From Ruminococcaceae bacterium UBA3818 (GTDB lineage Bacteria; Bacillota; Clostridia; Oscillospirales; Ruminococcaceae): DNA of 27,579 bases. Below are positions 16,905 to 25,193 of the stretch, piece by piece (the first letter of the stretch is position 1; each line of letters starts with the position of its first letter). The stretch lies in the NCBI GenBank assembly GCA_002369315.1, contig DFDW01000003.1, positions 20,483-48,061 of the forward strand, given 5' to 3'. Made by a program: the position numbers and the translations under genes. The notes under the pieces are model-generated. The model made no database searches. It was not told the origin of the DNA and worked only from the letters and a program-made list of their open reading frames with translations.

Positions 16905-16937
16905 AAAACAAGCCCGTGTCAGTAAACACGGGCTTGT
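16905..16937 (-). terminator. Intrinsic terminator of infC-rpmI-rplT operon
   Basis: Read on the minus strand, a perfect 12-bp stem (ACAAGCCCGTGT / ACACGGGCTTGT, positions 16926-16937 and 16908-16919) with a 6-nt loop ends in TTTT, then G. It lies 10 nt after the rplT stop. The T-run is short, so readthrough into the downstream methylase gene is plausible. Confidence 0.88.
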
Positions 16938-16947
16938 AAAACTTCTA

Positions 16948-17301
16948 TTAAAGAGCCGCTTTCGCTTTTTCCACCAGAGAGGTAAACGCTGCCGGATCGT
17001 TGATCGCGATTTCGGAGAGCATTTTTCTGTTGAGTTCCACGCCGGCTTTTTTCAGGCCGTTCATGAAAGTGGAATAGTTGATACCGTTGATGCGGCAAGC
17101 GGCAGAAATTCTGGTAATCCACAGGCTTCTGAAATCTCTTTTTCTCTGCTTTCTGCCCGCATAGGCATAGTTGCCGGATTTCATGACAGCCTGTTTGGCC
17201 ATTTTAAAATGAGTACTCTTCGCACCAAAATAGCCTTTTGCCAGCTTCAGAACTTTTTTTCTTCTTTTACGGGTCATCATTGCCCCTTTTACACGAGCCA
17301 T
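16948..17301 (-). CDS. rplT: 50S ribosomal protein L20
   Basis: Large-subunit protein bL20, needed for early 50S assembly and, in B. subtilis and E. coli, the autoregulator of this operon. The 117-residue sequence is the standard one: MARVKGAMMTRKRRKKVLKLAKGY..., then RDFRSLWITRISAACR, the GINYSTFMNGLKKAGVELNRK segment split by short loops, and LSEIAINDPAAFTSLV. ATG at 17301 follows GGAGG. It is third in infC-rpmI-rplT, 27 nt after rpmI, and is followed immediately by the terminator. Confidence 0.99.
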   Translation of the reverse strand: MARVKGAMMTRKRRKKVLKLAKGYFGAKSTHFKMAKQAVMKSGNYAYAGRKQRKRDFRSLWITRISAACRINGINYSTFMNGLKKAGVELNRKMLSEIAINDPAAFTSLVEKAKAAL

Positions 17302-17328
17302 ATTCTTAATCCTCCATCCAGATGTTAA

Positions 17329-17526
17329 TTAGTGATTCGCCATCAACAGCTTGATTGCTTTCATGTTGGTCTGATCCGCATAAGCGGCTTTGCGCAGACT
17401 TCTCTTGCGCTTGGTGGATTTCTTGTTCAGAATATGGGATTTGTAAGCATGCGCACGTTTTACCTTCCCGTTTTTGGTCAGTTTAAAGCGTTTTTTTGCG
17501 CCGGAATGAGTTTTCAATTTAGGCAT
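17329..17526 (-). CDS. rpmI: 50S ribosomal protein L35
   Basis: Large-subunit protein bL35, 65 residues, highly basic. Family hallmarks: MPKLKTHSGAKKRFKLTKNG at the N-terminus, then RAHAYKSHILNKKS and KRKRSLRKAAY. ATG at 17526 follows AGGAGG by 9 nt. It sits between infC (22 nt upstream) and rplT (27 nt downstream), the nearly universal order. No zinc-binding cysteines are present. Confidence 0.98.
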   Translation of the reverse strand: MPKLKTHSGAKKRFKLTKNGKVKRAHAYKSHILNKKSTKRKRSLRKAAYADQTNMKAIKLLMANH

Positions 17527-17548
17527 TTTGGTTTTCCTCCTGTTCGAT

Positions 17549-18067
17549 TTACTTAACGGGCTTTGCAGAGATGAACATGGTCATGCTTCTGCCTTCCATT
17601 TTCGGCTGCTTCTCAACAGTGCCGACCTCGGCAACCGCATCCGTGAACCGCTGCATCAAAACGGTACCCATCTGAGAATGCGCCATTTCGCGCCCCCGGA
17701 ATCGAACCGACACTTTGACCTTGTTTCCGTCTTTCAAAAATTTGATCGCATGATTCACTTTGGTGTTGAAATCATTGGTATCGATGTTTAAAGAGAGGCG
17801 AACTTCCTTGATCTCAATGACCTTTTGATTCTTTTTCGCTTCTTTTTCCCGCTTTGCCTGTTCAAAACGATATTTGCCGTAGTCCATAATGCGGCAAACC
17901 GGCGGAGCAGCCTGCGGCGCAATCTTCACCAGATCGAGATTTTTGTCGATCGCGATTTTCATTGCGTCTTTTGTGGAAATAATACCCAACTGACTGCCAT
18001 CTGCATCGATGACGCGGATTTCCTTGTCTCTGATCTCTTCGTTGATCTGCAGTTCCTTGTTGCTAAT
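17549..18067 (-). CDS. infC: Translation initiation factor IF-3, ATT start
   Basis: IF3 binds the 30S subunit, prevents premature 50S joining and discriminates against non-canonical start codons. I start it at ATT (18065-18067), 8 nt after GGAGGT (18076-18081). This gives a 172-residue protein whose N-terminus (SNKELQINEEIRDKEIRVID) is the conserved IF3 N-domain. The first conventional in-frame start lies 26 codons later, in GIISTKDAMKIA, and would delete most of the first strand and helix of that domain. Downstream are the linker (MDYGKYRFEQAKREKEAKK) and the C-domain (VRFRGREMAH...GRSMTMFISAK). AUU starts are known for infC in E. coli and Bacillus and allow IF3 to limit its own synthesis. 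It is the first gene of the operon, behind a structured leader. Confidence 0.96.
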   Translation of the reverse strand: MSNKELQINEEIRDKEIRVIDADGSQLGIISTKDAMKIAIDKNLDLVKIAPQAAPPVCRIMDYGKYRFEQAKREKEAKKNQKVIEIKEVRLSLNIDTNDFNTKVNHAIKFLKDGNKVKVSVRFRGREMAHSQMGTVLMQRFTDAVAEVGTVEKQPKMEGRSMTMFISAKPVK

Positions 18068-18228
18068 GTGAAAGCACCTCCATTGTAAAAGCCCGAATTT
18101 CTCAATAACAAAGCGCGGAACGAAATTCGCCCGCGCTCAATACACATACAAAAGCCTTTGCTTTTTGAGTATTGACCCGACATCGCCGCTGCGAGCAGGT
18201 GAGAACGAATTGGTTCTGCTTTGTTTTC
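18068..18228 (-). promoter_or_regulatory. Structured infC leader, candidate L20-type attenuator
   Basis: About 160 nt of untranslated leader between the predicted transcription start and the infC ATT. On the minus strand it can form a 5' hairpin (AGCAG at 18216-18220 with CTGCT at 18194-18198). A middle hairpin pairs TCAATAC (18169-18175) with GTATTGA (18137-18143) around an inner AAAAGC/GCTTTT stem. Two alternatives follow that cannot coexist. One is AGCGCGG (18131-18137) with CCGCGCT (18112-18118), followed by TTGTTATT. The other is CGAATTTC (18122-18129) with GAAATTCG (18094-18101), followed by GGGCTTTT. A second TATTGA at 18102-18107 can also take the TCAATA strand. Firmicutes infC operons are known to be controlled by an L20-binding leader; assignment to that class here is inference. 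Confidence 0.55.
18076..18081 (-). promoter_or_regulatory. Ribosome binding site of infC (ATT start)
   Basis: Minus-strand GGAGGT, 8 nt before the ATT codon at 18065-18067. Its strength compensates for the weak start codon. It lies 13 nt after the last base of the second alternative leader helix. Confidence 0.85.
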
Positions 18229-18234
18229 GCAAAT

Positions 18235-18263
18235 AGTATAACAGCACCGCTTCCATTTGTCAA
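18235..18263 (-). promoter_or_regulatory. Sigma-A promoter of infC operon
   Basis: Minus-strand TTGACA (18258-18263), a 17-nt spacer, then TATACT (18235-18240): full consensus at -35, five of six at -10, and ideal spacing. The predicted start of transcription is near 18228. It begins 22 nt after the addA stop. It is the strongest promoter visible in the window. Confidence 0.93.
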
Positions 18264-18285
18264 GAGAATATCCTCTAAAAGCCGC

Positions 18286-21200
18286 TTAAAAATGAAGCGT
18301 AATTTCTTTTTCCAAATGGAACGAGTATATAATACATGATTTTACCGGCGTTTGCAAGCTCTTCTGTAAAATAAGCCGGTACATACGAAGCTGTTCCCGA
18401 TACTTATCCGCCAGTTCTTCTGCGCTGGACACCCGATCGGTTTTGTAATCGACGATTACCGCCCCGTCGTCTTCCCAGAACACGCAGTCCGCCACACCTT
18501 GCACCGTAATCTTATCCGAACCGGCGTTTTCGTATCCCATCAAGCTGCTGTCGATCTCCCAGAGAAAGCGCAGCTCCCGTTCCAGGCGGCGCGCTTCCCT
18601 CATCCGCCGGTACAGCCCGGAAGTAAAAAAGTGCCGGATTCGCTCCAGGGGGATCACCTGGGCCTGCGCCGGTGTCAGAAATTCCAGGCGCAGCAGTCGT
18701 TCCAATTCTTCGTCGGGGGCGGCAGAACATCGCTCATAGTCGGCATACTGCATAAAATGATGGAGTGCGTCGCCTTTCTGCGCGCCGGAAAGCTTTTCCC
18801 CGGACAAAAAGCGCGGTGTTTTGGTAAAGGCGTAGCGGTCTGACGTTTCTTTTTTCGCCACGGCTGAAACGCCAAGCTTTTGCGGAATATGGGTCGCTTC
18901 TTCATAAGGATATCGCCAGTCACTGTTTTTTCGGAGTATCGATAAAAAACCCTCGTCCGGACAGGCTGCTTTTTCCTCCCGAAAAGCAGCTTCTTTCCGC
19001 TGCTGCCCGGACTGCGCCAAAACGACCTTGAGAGCCGTTTGCTCCTGCGCCGGCGATGCCAATTCCAGGCCGGCGGATTCCCGCAGGCTGCGGCAGTCCG
19101 GATGGCGGAGCGCGCACATCAAAAGCCAGGTTCCCATCGAATCGGCGGAGCGCACAACAAACGGCTGCAGCGGTCCTTGCGCCGCTGCGGACGCCTTGCG
19201 CAGCATTTTATCCGGATCGCCTGCCATGGTGATAAACAGTTTTTCCTTTGCGCGGGTCAGCGCCACATACAGCACCCGCAATTCCTCGCTTAAGCTTGCC
19301 CGCTCGTTTTCCAGGCGCAGCGCTTCCAAGGGAATGGTGGTAAATTCTTTCAGCAGCGCCTGTTCCCGCCTTACACAGGCGAAGCCCATCTGCGGATGCA
19401 AAGCGATCCGGTCACGCAGGTCCTGCTTGTTAAAGGCTTTGGCTGTATCGCAGAGAAAAACATATGGGAATTCCAACCCTTTGGAGCGGTGGATGCTGAG
19501 GATCTGCACTGCGTCTGCGCTCCCGCCGGACGAAGCGGACGCAAAATCCGCTTTCTGTTCGGACAGCCGGTCCAGAAAACGGACAAATGCGTACAAACCC
19601 CGGCTGCCGCTTTTTTCAAAAGCCGCCGCATAACTGCAAAGCTGCTGCAGGTTTGCCTTGCGTGCTTCTCCCATGGGATAAGCGGACACGATGGCCGGAT
19701 AATCCGTTCTCGCATATATCTCCGTCAGCAGATCCGCCACCGGAATACTGACTGCCAACCGGCGCAATTGCTGCGTCTGGCGCAGAAAGCCGGCGCTGGC
19801 TTCGTCCCCCTGCTCAGCACTTTTTTGCAAAGCCGCATAAAAGGAGCCCCGGCGGTCCAGAATCCGGATTGCCGCGATCTGTTCCGGTGAAAAGCCAAAC
19901 AGGTCGGACATCAGCACCGTCAAAAGCGGGATGTCCCGATAGGGGTTGTCCAGCATCTGCAAAAAAGCTGTCATCACCTGAATTTCCCTAGACTGCAAAA
20001 AACCGTTTCTGCTGTCTGTCCAGCTGTTGATGCCCTCTTGTAAAAACGCTTCCCGGTAAGCTTTGGCCTTATTTTTCACAGAGCGCAGAAGAATGCAGAT
20101 ATCTGCGAACCGCACCGGACGCGGCACGCCGTTTTCCCACACGCTGGCGCCGCCGGAAATCAGACTGGAGATCTGGCTTGCCACATAGGCCGCTTCCTGC
20201 TGCACGGTGCTTTCCGGCGAATCCTGAATTTCAACCAGATGCAATTCCGCCTGCATCTTCTCATCCGGCGGATAGGACGCGGCGGCAATCAACTCCTGCT
20301 CCGGGCCGTAATCCATTTCGCCCATTTTCCGGCTCATCAGCTGCCGGAAAACAAAATTGACAAATCCAGCCACTTCCGGACGGCTGCGAAAGTTTTTCCC
20401 CAATACGATTTTCGCAGGATAATTTTTGCCGTCGAACGGGCTGTAGCTGTCCAGCTTTTCCATAAAGATCTCCGGCATGGCCTGCCGGAACCGGTAGATG
20501 CTCTGCTTTACATCTCCGACCATAAAAAGATTGCCGCCGTTTTGGGAAACGGCAAAGAAAATCATATCCTGAGCGCCGTTGGTATCCTGATATTCGTCCA
20601 CCAGCACCTCTTCGTAATCCTGCGCCGCCTGCCGCGCCAAAGCGGTGGGCCGGTATGCGCCATCTGCCTTTTCCATCAAAAGGCGCAGCGCCATATGTTC
20701 CAAATCAGAAAAATCCAAAAGCTTCTGCTCTTTTTTCAGTTGGGCATATTGACGGTCGTAAGCAAGGACCAGAGAAAAAAGCGTCTTCACTTTCGGCCGC
20801 AGGTCCGCGATGTCCTCTTGAAACTCCTGTGCATTGGCGCAAAACTGACGCTGCGATAACCCCTTGATAATTTTTTTGATCTGGTCGCGCCCGGACTGCA
20901 TCCGCTGCTTGAGCGTATCATCCTCAAATCCGCGAAGCGCTCCCAGCCGGCCAAAGGAAAACGTTTGCAGCTGTTCGCAGCAGCTGTTCCACTGGCCGGA
21001 GCGCATGGCGTCCAAAAGCGTGCCCAGGTGCTGTCCGTCTTCGTAAAACGGCGCGCCGTATGCCTTTTCCAGCTCCGGGATGCCTTCCATTTGTTCCAGC
21101 AGCTCTTTATTGATCTGCAGGCAGTATTCCACCGCTTCCATTCCATAGGAAAGGATTGTTTGCCCCCAGACCGTCTTTTCCACCGGGACATCCGGATCGT

Positions 21201-21801
21201 ACATCTTCTCCTTCTCGGCCAGCCAATCTTCATAAAAAGGATGAGAGCGGACAAATTCGTATAATTTAAAAATGGTATCTGTTACCCGATTGTCGTCCCG
21301 GCCACCGGAGAGCAATTCCACCAAATCGGAAAAACTGCCGTCTTCATCCGAAGCGTAAAACGCCTCTATCGCCTGGGCCGCCGCCTCCTGCCGCAACAAA
21401 GACAGCCTGTTTTCCTCCCCCAGGATAAAGTCCGCCGGTAAATCCAGTTCTTCCGTGTGTTGGCTGACCAAATCCAGGCAGAAAGAATGGATGGTGCTGA
21501 TGTGGGCCCGCTCCATCAAAAAACGCTGGTGCCGAAGATTCTGGCTATGAGGCTGTGCCGCCTGTTCCTGCGCCAGACGCGCGTCGATCCGCTGGCGCAT
21601 TTCCTGAGCCGCAGCATTGGAAAAGGTGACCACCAGCAGGCGGTCCGCATCCACCGGATGCTCTTCATCCAGCAGCATGGAGACAACCCGCTCCACCAAA
21701 ACGGCAGTTTTTCCACTGCCTGCCGCAGCCGATACCAGCAGCGTCCCGCCCCGGCTTTGGATGGCCTGGGCCTGTTGTGGTGTCCAGCTTCTTTCACTCA
21801 T
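18286..21801 (-). CDS. addA: AddAB helicase-nuclease, subunit A
   Basis: UvrD-family helicase with a C-terminal RecB-type nuclease. With AddB it resects double-strand breaks up to a Chi site for RecA loading. Motifs: Q-motif WTPQQAQAI, Walker A SAAAGSGKTA (24-33), Walker B VDEYQDTN (401-408), motif III VGDVKQSIYRFR (428-439), motif V LSIHRSKGLEFPYV, motif VI VLYVALTRAKEKLF, and nuclease core VDYKTDR with Asp1118. The frame is open further upstream, but ATG 21801 follows GGAGGTG (21808-21814) by 6 nt and gives the normal family N-terminus. Product 1171 residues. It overlaps the addB stop by 8 nt, consistent with fixed stoichiometry of the heterodimer. No strong terminator follows before the infC promoter. 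Confidence 0.97.
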   Translation of the reverse strand: MSERSWTPQQAQAIQSRGGTLLVSAAAGSGKTAVLVERVVSMLLDEEHPVDADRLLVVTFSNAAAQEMRQRIDARLAQEQAAQPHSQNLRHQRFLMERAHISTIHSFCLDLVSQHTEELDLPADFILGEENRLSLLRQEAAAQAIEAFYASDEDGSFSDLVELLSGGRDDNRVTDTIFKLYEFVRSHPFYEDWLAEKEKMYDPDVPVEKTVWGQTILSYGMEAVEYCLQINKELLEQMEGIPELEKAYGAPFYEDGQHLGTLLDAMRSGQWNSCCEQLQTFSFGRLGALRGFEDDTLKQRMQSGRDQIKKIIKGLSQRQFCANAQEFQEDIADLRPKVKTLFSLVLAYDRQYAQLKKEQKLLDFSDLEHMALRLLMEKADGAYRPTALARQAAQDYEEVLVDEYQDTNGAQDMIFFAVSQNGGNLFMVGDVKQSIYRFRQAMPEIFMEKLDSYSPFDGKNYPAKIVLGKNFRSRPEVAGFVNFVFRQLMSRKMGEMDYGPEQELIAAASYPPDEKMQAELHLVEIQDSPESTVQQEAAYVASQISSLISGGASVWENGVPRPVRFADICILLRSVKNKAKAYREAFLQEGINSWTDSRNGFLQSREIQVMTAFLQMLDNPYRDIPLLTVLMSDLFGFSPEQIAAIRILDRRGSFYAALQKSAEQGDEASAGFLRQTQQLRRLAVSIPVADLLTEIYARTDYPAIVSAYPMGEARKANLQQLCSYAAAFEKSGSRGLYAFVRFLDRLSEQKADFASASSGGSADAVQILSIHRSKGLEFPYVFLCDTAKAFNKQDLRDRIALHPQMGFACVRREQALLKEFTTIPLEALRLENERASLSEELRVLYVALTRAKEKLFITMAGDPDKMLRKASAAAQGPLQPFVVRSADSMGTWLLMCALRHPDCRSLRESAGLELASPAQEQTALKVVLAQSGQQRKEAAFREEKAACPDEGFLSILRKNSDWRYPYEEATHIPQKLGVSAVAKKETSDRYAFTKTPRFLSGEKLSGAQKGDALHHFMQYADYERCSAAPDEELERLLRLEFLTPAQAQVIPLERIRHFFTSGLYRRMREARRLERELRFLWEIDSSLMGYENAGSDKITVQGVADCVFWEDDGAVIVDYKTDRVSSAEELADKYREQLRMYRLILQKSLQTPVKSCIIYSFHLEKEITLHF

Positions 21802-24800
21802 CTTCTTCACCTCCGATCTTTTGGAAAAATTCTTCCCGGGAGAAATCTTCCCGTGAGCGTTTTGGTCCATCCTCTTCCCGACCGCAAATGCCGCGATAAT
21901 CGCACCAGGCGCACAGATCGAACTGCTTTTCCTCCAACGGCAGCGCCGGGATATCACCCGACCAAAGCGTTTGGGCCATCTGCCGCAGCAAAGACTCAAT
22001 ATGCCGCTTGAGTTTTCCCAGCTCCTCCAAAGACGCCACTGAGGACTTTGCGTCTATCTGCCCGTCTTTGAGCTTTGCGGGAATAAAAACGCCTTCGCCG
22101 TCTGATTCCATTCCTTCCAGCACCGCAGGATCAGAAAGCAGCAGGCCATTCATTTTCAGCGCCTTTTTCTGCTGCGCCTGCATTTGATCTTCTCCCGCGT
22201 GCCGGTCAGCAGGCAAAAATCCTGTTTTTCCCGGCATATACAAAACCCCTGCCGGGACCATATTTTCCAGCTGGCCTCTTCCGTTTTGGCAGATGGAAAA
22301 TAGATAAACCAGCATTTGTAAATTGATGCCGTAATAAATATCGGTAAAATCAAAATTTTTCGTTCCGGTTTTATAGTCGACCACCCGCACATACCGTTTC
22401 CCGCGCTTTTCCATCACGTCAACCCGGTCTACGATTCCCTCTACCCAGATTCTGCCGCCGTCAGGGGTCGCCAGTTCCATCGGCGTAACGGTTGAATCTT
22501 TCGCGATGGCCAGTTCAAACGCTACTGGTTCAAAGTCACAGACGGCGAATTCCATAGCAAGATGGCGAATCAGCCGGACCAGCGTATTCGCCATCCGCGT
22601 AAACAGGTATTTAAAGCGGGCGGTTTTATCCGGTTCGCCGCCCATGGATTCCTGCAGATAATCGTCCAGCGCCCGGCGCACCAACCGGCGGCACTCCTCC
22701 TCGGATAAATTGCACAGCGCTTTCCCGGGATATTGCGACGTTACCTGCTGCAATACATAATGGATCACGGTGCCCGACTCCATCGGGGACAACTGCGCTT
22801 TGTGCGGTTTTTTGACTCCTAATCCCCGCTCGCAGAAATAAGCAAACCGGCATTGATGGTACCGGTCGAGTTTAGACGGGGAAAGACGCATCTGGCGGCC
22901 AAACAGCGCCCGTGCCGTTTCGCTCGATTGCATGGCGAATGTTTCCGGCCGGACAGGCGAACAGATCCTCCGGTACCTGTCAGCATAGGCCCCGCCTTCC
23001 AGGAAAGCCCCCAGCGCCGCCGCCTGGGCCGATTGTTTATCTGCCGCCCCGCCGAACACGCGCAGCGCCGTTTTTTCGTTCAGCGCGTAAAAATCCATCG
23101 GCTCTGCCGAAGCCTTCCGGCAGTCCGCCTGCGGGAAAATGGACAAAACCTCCCGCACGATTACCGAAGGAGCCATCGGATTCCCCTCGGCAGACTCCTG
23201 TGACCAGGACAAAAACAACCCGTCACTGGCGCAGGTCATGGCCGTATAGGCAAAATACCGCTCCTCTAACACCCGTATCTCAAAAGGCTCCGACACGGTC
23301 AATCCCGCGCAAAGAAGCTGTTCCCGCTCTCGTTCGGACAAAATGCCAACCCGGCTCACCAAAGCGGGGAAAAAACCGTCGTTGGCCCCAATCACAAAGA
23401 CATAGCGAGGCGCATTGGGGCGAATTCGATCAGCAGTGCCGATAGTAACCACATCCAGTGCTTGTGGAATCTGTCCCAGGTCGGCGGTAAGCAGCGTCAG
23501 GCGCATCAGTTCGCAGTGTTTTGCCAGCGCATACGCCTGATCTCCCAGCACCAGCGCATACTGATCCCACAAATCCATCATACCGTCAAAAAGGCCTCTC
23601 ACACTGTCCCGTTCTGCTCTGTCCTCCTGGATGTCCTGTTTTTTGAGCTGCTCCAGAATTTTGGCTTCTCGCAGATATTCATACAGCGCCACGACCAGTT
23701 CCCGTCCGCTGCAGATGCGAATCTTTTCCCGCAGAGAGCGCAAAGGGTTCATCAGCTTTTGCCGCAGGGACTCAATCCGTTCCAACTTTAAGGCGTCCTC
23801 TTCCCGCATCTTTCCGAAGCCGGACGGATTCCACAAAAACGGCTCTTCCCAGCGAGCGCCGCTGATATCCCAGACATAGGCGTATTGTTCCAGCTCTCCG
23901 ATTTGCTCCAGCGAAAAATCCAACAGCCCTGTTTTCAAAAGGGTAAACAGATCATCACTGTGAAAACGGCTTTTGGCCGCCTCCATGGCCGACAGCACCG
24001 CGGCGGTCAACGGCTGTGCCGCCACATCAAAGCGTTCATCCATAAAATACGGGATTTCATAATCGGCAAAGCTTGCATGGATCGGCTGCAAATACGCCTC
24101 CAAATCCCGCCCGATCACCGCGATATCACGGTATCGGCACCCCTCTTCCCGCACCAGATGGGAAATGCGGGCCGCCACCCATTCCATTTCTTCGTAGGGG
24201 GTCCGGCAGGGCGTCAGCCGGATACCGTCCGATTCCGACTCCGTCTTTCCGTTTTCCCGGAACAGATTCTCTTCCAGCCGGGTCAAAGCAAGCGTATGAA
24301 AACGCATCGGTTCCCGCAAAATCACCGGCGTTTCCACCGGGACCCCGTTTTTCCTTGCCAGTTCCATCAGGCGGGCCGCCGTCCGGCAGGAGGGGGTAAA
24401 AAGTCCATATCCCTCTGACCGGTCGAACAAACTGTCAGTACAAAGGGAAAAGGTCACCGACGAGGCGGTTTTCATCAATTCTTCCAGCAAGGCGAACTCC
24501 CCTGCCATGAAGCCCTTAAACGAATCCACAAATACGGCGTATCCTTCGAAAATCGGATGTCCTTTCAGCTGTTCCAGCGCGTAGTCGAGCTGATTTTTCT
24601 GCTCTCCGAAAGAGGTAGCCAGCAGATTGTCGTAAGTTTCGTAGATTAAGAGAAGTTCCTCTATTTTTTCAGCAAACGCGTCCTTGGCAAGCCGGCTTTT
24701 GGCATCCCGCAGCGCCTGCGGAGCGATGCCCACTGTACGGAACTCTTCCATCTGCCGGGTCAGAGCCGCGATGGCCGCTCCGCTGCGGCTGCTTTTTTGA

Positions 24801-25117
24801 TATCGCCGCAAAGAGCCTTTGAGCTGCTCCAGGGCCAGATGCATCATCAGATAGTGGGCCGCCTCTTCCGGCGCCTGCCGGGCGGTACCGCCCAGTTCCC
24901 GGAAAATCCGGTCGCAAAGGCGGGTAAAGCTATAGACCTCCACCCGAAGCGCCGACGAAACATCCAGCGCTCTGCGCACCGCCTTTTCCATTTCAAGAGA
25001 ATATTGTTCCGGCACCAGCAGCAATACTTTCTGCCCGGCCAAAGCAGCTTTCCCAGCTTCCTCCAACACGCGGGAGGTTTTCCCCGTACCGGCCGTACCC
25101 AGAATCCATCGGACCAT
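21794..25117 (-). CDS. addB: AddAB helicase-nuclease, subunit B
   Basis: Partner of AddA: an inactivated helicase-like protein thought to read Chi, with a C-terminal nuclease that cuts the 5' strand. The 1107-residue protein shows Walker A GTAGTGKTS (7-15), VPEQYS (36-41), and the nuclease residues Asp897 in GIVDRVD, VDYKTG (913-918) and Gln934 in INLQML. The four iron-sulfur cysteines fit as Cys756 (YHQCRF) and the C-terminal trio Cys1069, Cys1072 and Cys1078 (CAWC...GICG). All key residues appear intact. ATG at 25117 follows GGAGG. The start lies only about 20 nt after the terminator of the upstream kinase-like gene, and no promoter fits in between. Confidence 0.96.
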   Translation of the reverse strand: MVRWILGTAGTGKTSRVLEEAGKAALAGQKVLLLVPEQYSLEMEKAVRRALDVSSALRVEVYSFTRLCDRIFRELGGTARQAPEEAAHYLMMHLALEQLKGSLRRYQKSSRSGAAIAALTRQMEEFRTVGIAPQALRDAKSRLAKDAFAEKIEELLLIYETYDNLLATSFGEQKNQLDYALEQLKGHPIFEGYAVFVDSFKGFMAGEFALLEELMKTASSVTFSLCTDSLFDRSEGYGLFTPSCRTAARLMELARKNGVPVETPVILREPMRFHTLALTRLEENLFRENGKTESESDGIRLTPCRTPYEEMEWVAARISHLVREEGCRYRDIAVIGRDLEAYLQPIHASFADYEIPYFMDERFDVAAQPLTAAVLSAMEAAKSRFHSDDLFTLLKTGLLDFSLEQIGELEQYAYVWDISGARWEEPFLWNPSGFGKMREEDALKLERIESLRQKLMNPLRSLREKIRICSGRELVVALYEYLREAKILEQLKKQDIQEDRAERDSVRGLFDGMMDLWDQYALVLGDQAYALAKHCELMRLTLLTADLGQIPQALDVVTIGTADRIRPNAPRYVFVIGANDGFFPALVSRVGILSEREREQLLCAGLTVSEPFEIRVLEERYFAYTAMTCASDGLFLSWSQESAEGNPMAPSVIVREVLSIFPQADCRKASAEPMDFYALNEKTALRVFGGAADKQSAQAAALGAFLEGGAYADRYRRICSPVRPETFAMQSSETARALFGRQMRLSPSKLDRYHQCRFAYFCERGLGVKKPHKAQLSPMESGTVIHYVLQQVTSQYPGKALCNLSEEECRRLVRRALDDYLQESMGGEPDKTARFKYLFTRMANTLVRLIRHLAMEFAVCDFEPVAFELAIAKDSTVTPMELATPDGGRIWVEGIVDRVDVMEKRGKRYVRVVDYKTGTKNFDFTDIYYGINLQMLVYLFSICQNGRGQLENMVPAGVLYMPGKTGFLPADRHAGEDQMQAQQKKALKMNGLLLSDPAVLEGMESDGEGVFIPAKLKDGQIDAKSSVASLEELGKLKRHIESLLRQMAQTLWSGDIPALPLEEKQFDLCAWCDYRGICGREEDGPKRSREDFSREEFFQKIGGEEDE

Positions 25118-25135
25118 GGCGTTTCCTCCAAACCG

Positions 25136-25174
25136 AAAAACAGGGCTTGCAATCGCTCACAAGCCCCTTGTTTT
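25136..25174 (-). terminator. Intrinsic terminator after kinase-like gene
   Basis: On the minus strand, AAAACA + GGGCTTG (with a 2-nt bulge) pairs with CAAGCCC + TGTTTT across a 10-nt loop, ending in a T5 run. It starts 19 nt after the stop of the cytidylate-kinase-like gene and ends about 20 nt before addB. Confidence 0.82.
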
Positions 25175-25193
25175 ATCATCCTGTTGCTTTTGT

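Noticed and set aside
17959..18183. Possible leader peptide frame in the infC leader
   Set aside because: The ATG at 18183 has no ribosome binding site, and the frame runs out of phase deep into infC. Its codons just follow the leader hairpins.
18264..18300. Terminator for addAB
   Set aside because: The best hairpin has a 5-bp stem (CGCTT/AAGCG) and a T4 run interrupted by GC. Too weak to call.
21802..21999. Upstream extension of addA by 66 codons
   Set aside because: The extension is inside addB, has unusual composition (Arg/Cys/Trp-rich) and lacks a ribosome binding site. The internal ATG at 21801 has an excellent one.
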